This document shows, piece by piece, positions 63,915 through 64,000 of a DNA stretch of 64,000 bases. Below the pieces are notes generated by a model. That model worked only from the letters and a program-made list of their open reading frames with translations, was not told where the DNA came from and made no database searches. The stretch's first letter is position 1. Every line of letters starts with the position of its first letter. A program made the position numbers and the translations under genes. Origin of the DNA: Megascapheus bottae (Eukaryota; Chordata; Mammalia; Rodentia; Geomyidae); assembly GCA_024803745.1 (NCBI GenBank), contig JANJXV010000006.1:41905501-41969500 (forward strand). Reading direction: 5' to 3'.

Positions 63915-64000
63915 GATTGAAGCTAGTTTTCATCTTGCTAGGTAGCCCAGACTGCACCCAAACTCCTAATCCTCCTGCCCCAGCCTCTTGGGTGCTGGGA
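63915..64000 (-). mobile_element. conventional B1-type SINE, cut by window end
   Basis: After an A-run, TCTTGCTAGGTAGCCCAGAC, CCAAACTCCTAATCCTCCTG and GCCTCTTGGGTGCTGGGA give the ordinary B1 order in antisense. The element continues beyond the window. Confidence 0.75.

Overview
The window is mammalian nuclear DNA from a rodent of the superfamily Geomyoidea (kangaroo rats, pocket mice, pocket gophers). The main evidence is a dense population of about 200-bp dimeric SINEs. Their left monomer resembles the tRNA-Ala-derived rodent ID element. Their right monomer matches the unit called Geo in IDL-Geo, a SINE reported only from Geomyoidea. A second, longer dimer of about 240 bp joins a 7SL-derived, B1-like left monomer to the same Geo right monomer; I call it B1-Geo here. 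Old eutherian repeats (MIR, L1, MER5A and MaLR-type sequence) fill part of the rest. Genus and chromosome cannot be told from the sequence.

I find no protein-coding gene, rRNA, tRNA gene or CRISPR array that I can support. Nearly all longer ORFs fall in microsatellites, SINEs or L1 remnants. The layout is typical of an intron or intergenic interval: unique AT-rich DNA broken by single and nested retroelements. About two thirds of the SINEs and most L1 pieces lie on the minus strand, which would fit an intron of a plus-strand gene, but this is only an inference. The most coding-like stretch outside repeats is a 69-codon open frame at 48457-48666 on the minus strand, preceded by a good splice-acceptor-like sequence. 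I do not recognise its product.

Region by region: 1-10130 is SINE-rich, with an L1 ORF2 remnant at 3.0-3.8 kb. 10131-16680 is mostly unique, with a CTCF-like match at 12.9 kb. 16681-24150 is a mix of old L1, old repeats and unique DNA. 25818-35840 is dense in B1-Geo and long simple repeats, with an interrupted L1 at 31.7-32.8 kb. 36560-43480 holds L1 remnants split by young IDL-Geo insertions, plus CTCF-like matches at 38.2 and 42.3 kb. 43490-53160 is mixed, with two further L1 blocks. 53175-64000 is again SINE-dense, with a 190-bp purine tract, structurally rearranged B1-Geo copies and a nested old repeat at 60.5-61.4 kb.

In the entries below, A box and B box mean the internal RNA polymerase III promoter motifs, and TSD means target-site duplication. 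Element limits are read by eye and may be off by several bases.
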